From Bryobacteraceae bacterium (lineage in GTDB: Bacteria > Acidobacteriota > Terriglobia > Bryobacterales > Bryobacteraceae), in assembly GCA_026002855.1 (NCBI GenBank), contig BPGD01000001.1, forward strand, positions 620,001 to 684,000: DNA of 64,000 nucleotides, written 5' to 3'. The translations under genes and the position numbers were made by a program. How positions within the stretch are numbered: position 1 is the stretch's first letter; each line of letters opens with the position of its first letter. Of this stretch, positions 63,136 through 64,000 are shown one piece after another. The notes beneath the pieces are model-generated. The model made no database searches and was not told the origin of the DNA. It saw only the letters and a program-made list of their open reading frames with translations.

Positions 63136-64000
63136 AGCACGCTGCCTCCGTTCTCATCGCCGCCTGCGCGGCCGCCCTGCTTGCCGGGCCGGGCGCCGCG
63201 CAGCAGCCCCAGCGGAAACTCCGCGTGCTCGCCATCGGCGCGCACCCGGACGATTGCGACATCAAGTTCGGCGGCACTGCGGCCAAGCTGGCGCGCGCCG
63301 GTCACGCGGTCAAATTCCTCTCCGTCACCAATGGCGATGCGGGGCACCAGACGATGGGCGGCGCCGCGCTCGCCAAACGGCGCTACCTGGAGACGCAGGA
63401 GTCGGCCCGCCGCCTCGGCATCGCCGAGTACGAAGTGCTAGACAATCACGACGGCGAGCTGATGCCCACGCTCGAGGTGCGCCGCCAGATCATCCGCGCC
63501 ATCCGCCGCTGGCAGGCCGACATCGTCGTTGGCCCGCGGACCAACGACTATCACCCGGATCACCGCTACACGGGTGTGCTCATCCAGGACGCCGCCTACA
63601 TGGTGATCGTGCCCAACATCGTCGCCGACACGCCGCCGCTGGAGCGCAATCCGGTGTTCCTTTACTACCAGGACAACTTCCAGAAGCCGGCGCCCTTCCG
63701 CCCGGACGTCGTCGTGCCGATCGACGATGTTTTTGACATCAAGATCAGCGCCCTGGACGCGCATGTCTCGCAGTTCTATGAGTGGCTTCCCTGGACCGAC
63801 CGCCGGCTCGACCAGGTGCCCAAGGACCCGAAGCAGCGCCGCGCAATGCTGGCGAAGATGCGCGAGCAGCCGATCACGGACGACGTCCGCCGCGTCCTGG
63901 TTGAAGAGCTCGGCGCCGAGGCCGCGGCGAAGGTCCGGCAGGTGGAGTCATTCGAGCTGTGCGAATACGGCCGCCGGCCGAAGCTCGACGAGCTGCGCGC
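63132..64000 (+). CDS. Secreted PIG-L family deacetylase, 3' end outside window
   Basis: The gene starts at an ATG overlapping the upstream stop and is still open at the window edge (about 289 residues visible). After a signal peptide (residues 1-23, ending AAQ) comes a LmbE/PIG-L deacetylase domain: zinc ligands in GAHPDDCDIKFGGT and the later HPDHRYTG. PIG-L enzymes remove N-acetyl groups from GlcNAc-type sugars using zinc. Being exported and coupled to a Gfo/Idh/MocA enzyme, it probably processes an extracellular amino sugar. The C-terminus is unknown. Confidence 0.92.
   Translation, partial: MKHAASVLIAACAAALLAGPGAAQQPQRKLRVLAIGAHPDDCDIKFGGTAAKLARAGHAVKFLSVTNGDAGHQTMGGAALAKRRYLETQESARRLGIAEYEVLDNHDGELMPTLEVRRQIIRAIRRWQADIVVGPRTNDYHPDHRYTGVLIQDAAYMVIVPNIVADTPPLERNPVFLYYQDNFQKPAPFRPDVVVPIDDVFDIKISALDAHVSQFYEWLPWTDRRLDQVPKDPKQRRAMLAKMREQPITDDVRRVLVEELGAEAAAKVRQVESFELCEYGRRPKLDELR

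Overview
The window is a GC-rich bacterial chromosome segment whose gene content points to an acidobacterium, most likely of the Bryobacterales/Solibacter type. The reasons are two giant Oar-like TonB-dependent receptors with N-terminal carboxypeptidase-regulatory folds, a membrane-anchored winged-helix regulator of the kind found beside such receptors, many Tat-exported sugar enzymes (Gfo/Idh/MocA, aldo/keto reductases, DUF362, DUF2264, DUF1080) and DUF6599-like secreted proteins. I assign this from family knowledge only; there is no rRNA gene in the window. I saw no tRNA, rRNA, CRISPR array, insertion sequence or integrase, and no gene-free stretch longer than 300 bases.

Layout. 1-4117: end of a division and cell-wall cluster, ftsQ (3' end)-ftsA-ftsZ-murA. 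4331-5587: a DUF2905 membrane protein and an HDOD signalling protein on the minus strand. 5704-13036: one tightly packed plus-strand operon (ABC ATPase, ABC-2-type permease, secreted TPR protein with a degenerate metallopeptidase-like domain, MFS carrier, glycosyltransferase, GNAT acetyltransferase), the last three joined by 4-base ATGA overlaps. 13074-22122: secreted and Tat-exported carbohydrate-related enzymes, then a GT-A glycosyltransferase related to mannosylglycerate synthases coupled to a CmpX-like membrane protein, then a DUF1080 protein. 22258-29158: minus-strand lipoprotein, the three-subunit proton-translocating transhydrogenase (pntA1-pntA2-pntB), a Tat-exported aldo/keto reductase and an S46 dipeptidyl-peptidase.

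29241-41558: a small helical protein, a YjhG/YagF-type xylonate dehydratase, a STAS protein, rpiB, glyA, a GT4 enzyme, an autoregulated-looking XRE regulator divergent from a zinc-finger protein, fabH, an HExxH peptidase, an orphan CpaE-like ATPase and a universal stress protein. 41659-50299: two Oar-like receptor genes flank a transmembrane winged-helix regulator. The left receptor carries two in-frame stop codons in an otherwise intact 1165-codon frame; the right one is intact, with a strong promoter and a strong terminator. 50423-55302: an FtsB-like protein, cutA, an MFS carrier with a sialidase-family protein, infC behind a leader containing a terminator-like hairpin, and a secreted protein. 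55424-64000: M24 peptidase, divergent valS-nadC-birA-flippase-like operon, then a Tat-exported Gfo/Idh/MocA oxidoreductase and the start of a PIG-L deacetylase.

The main items for follow-up are the doubly interrupted receptor next to its intact paralogue and regulator, the infC leader attenuator candidate, and the XRE/zinc-protein pair with tandem operator-like repeats sitting inside a promoter.
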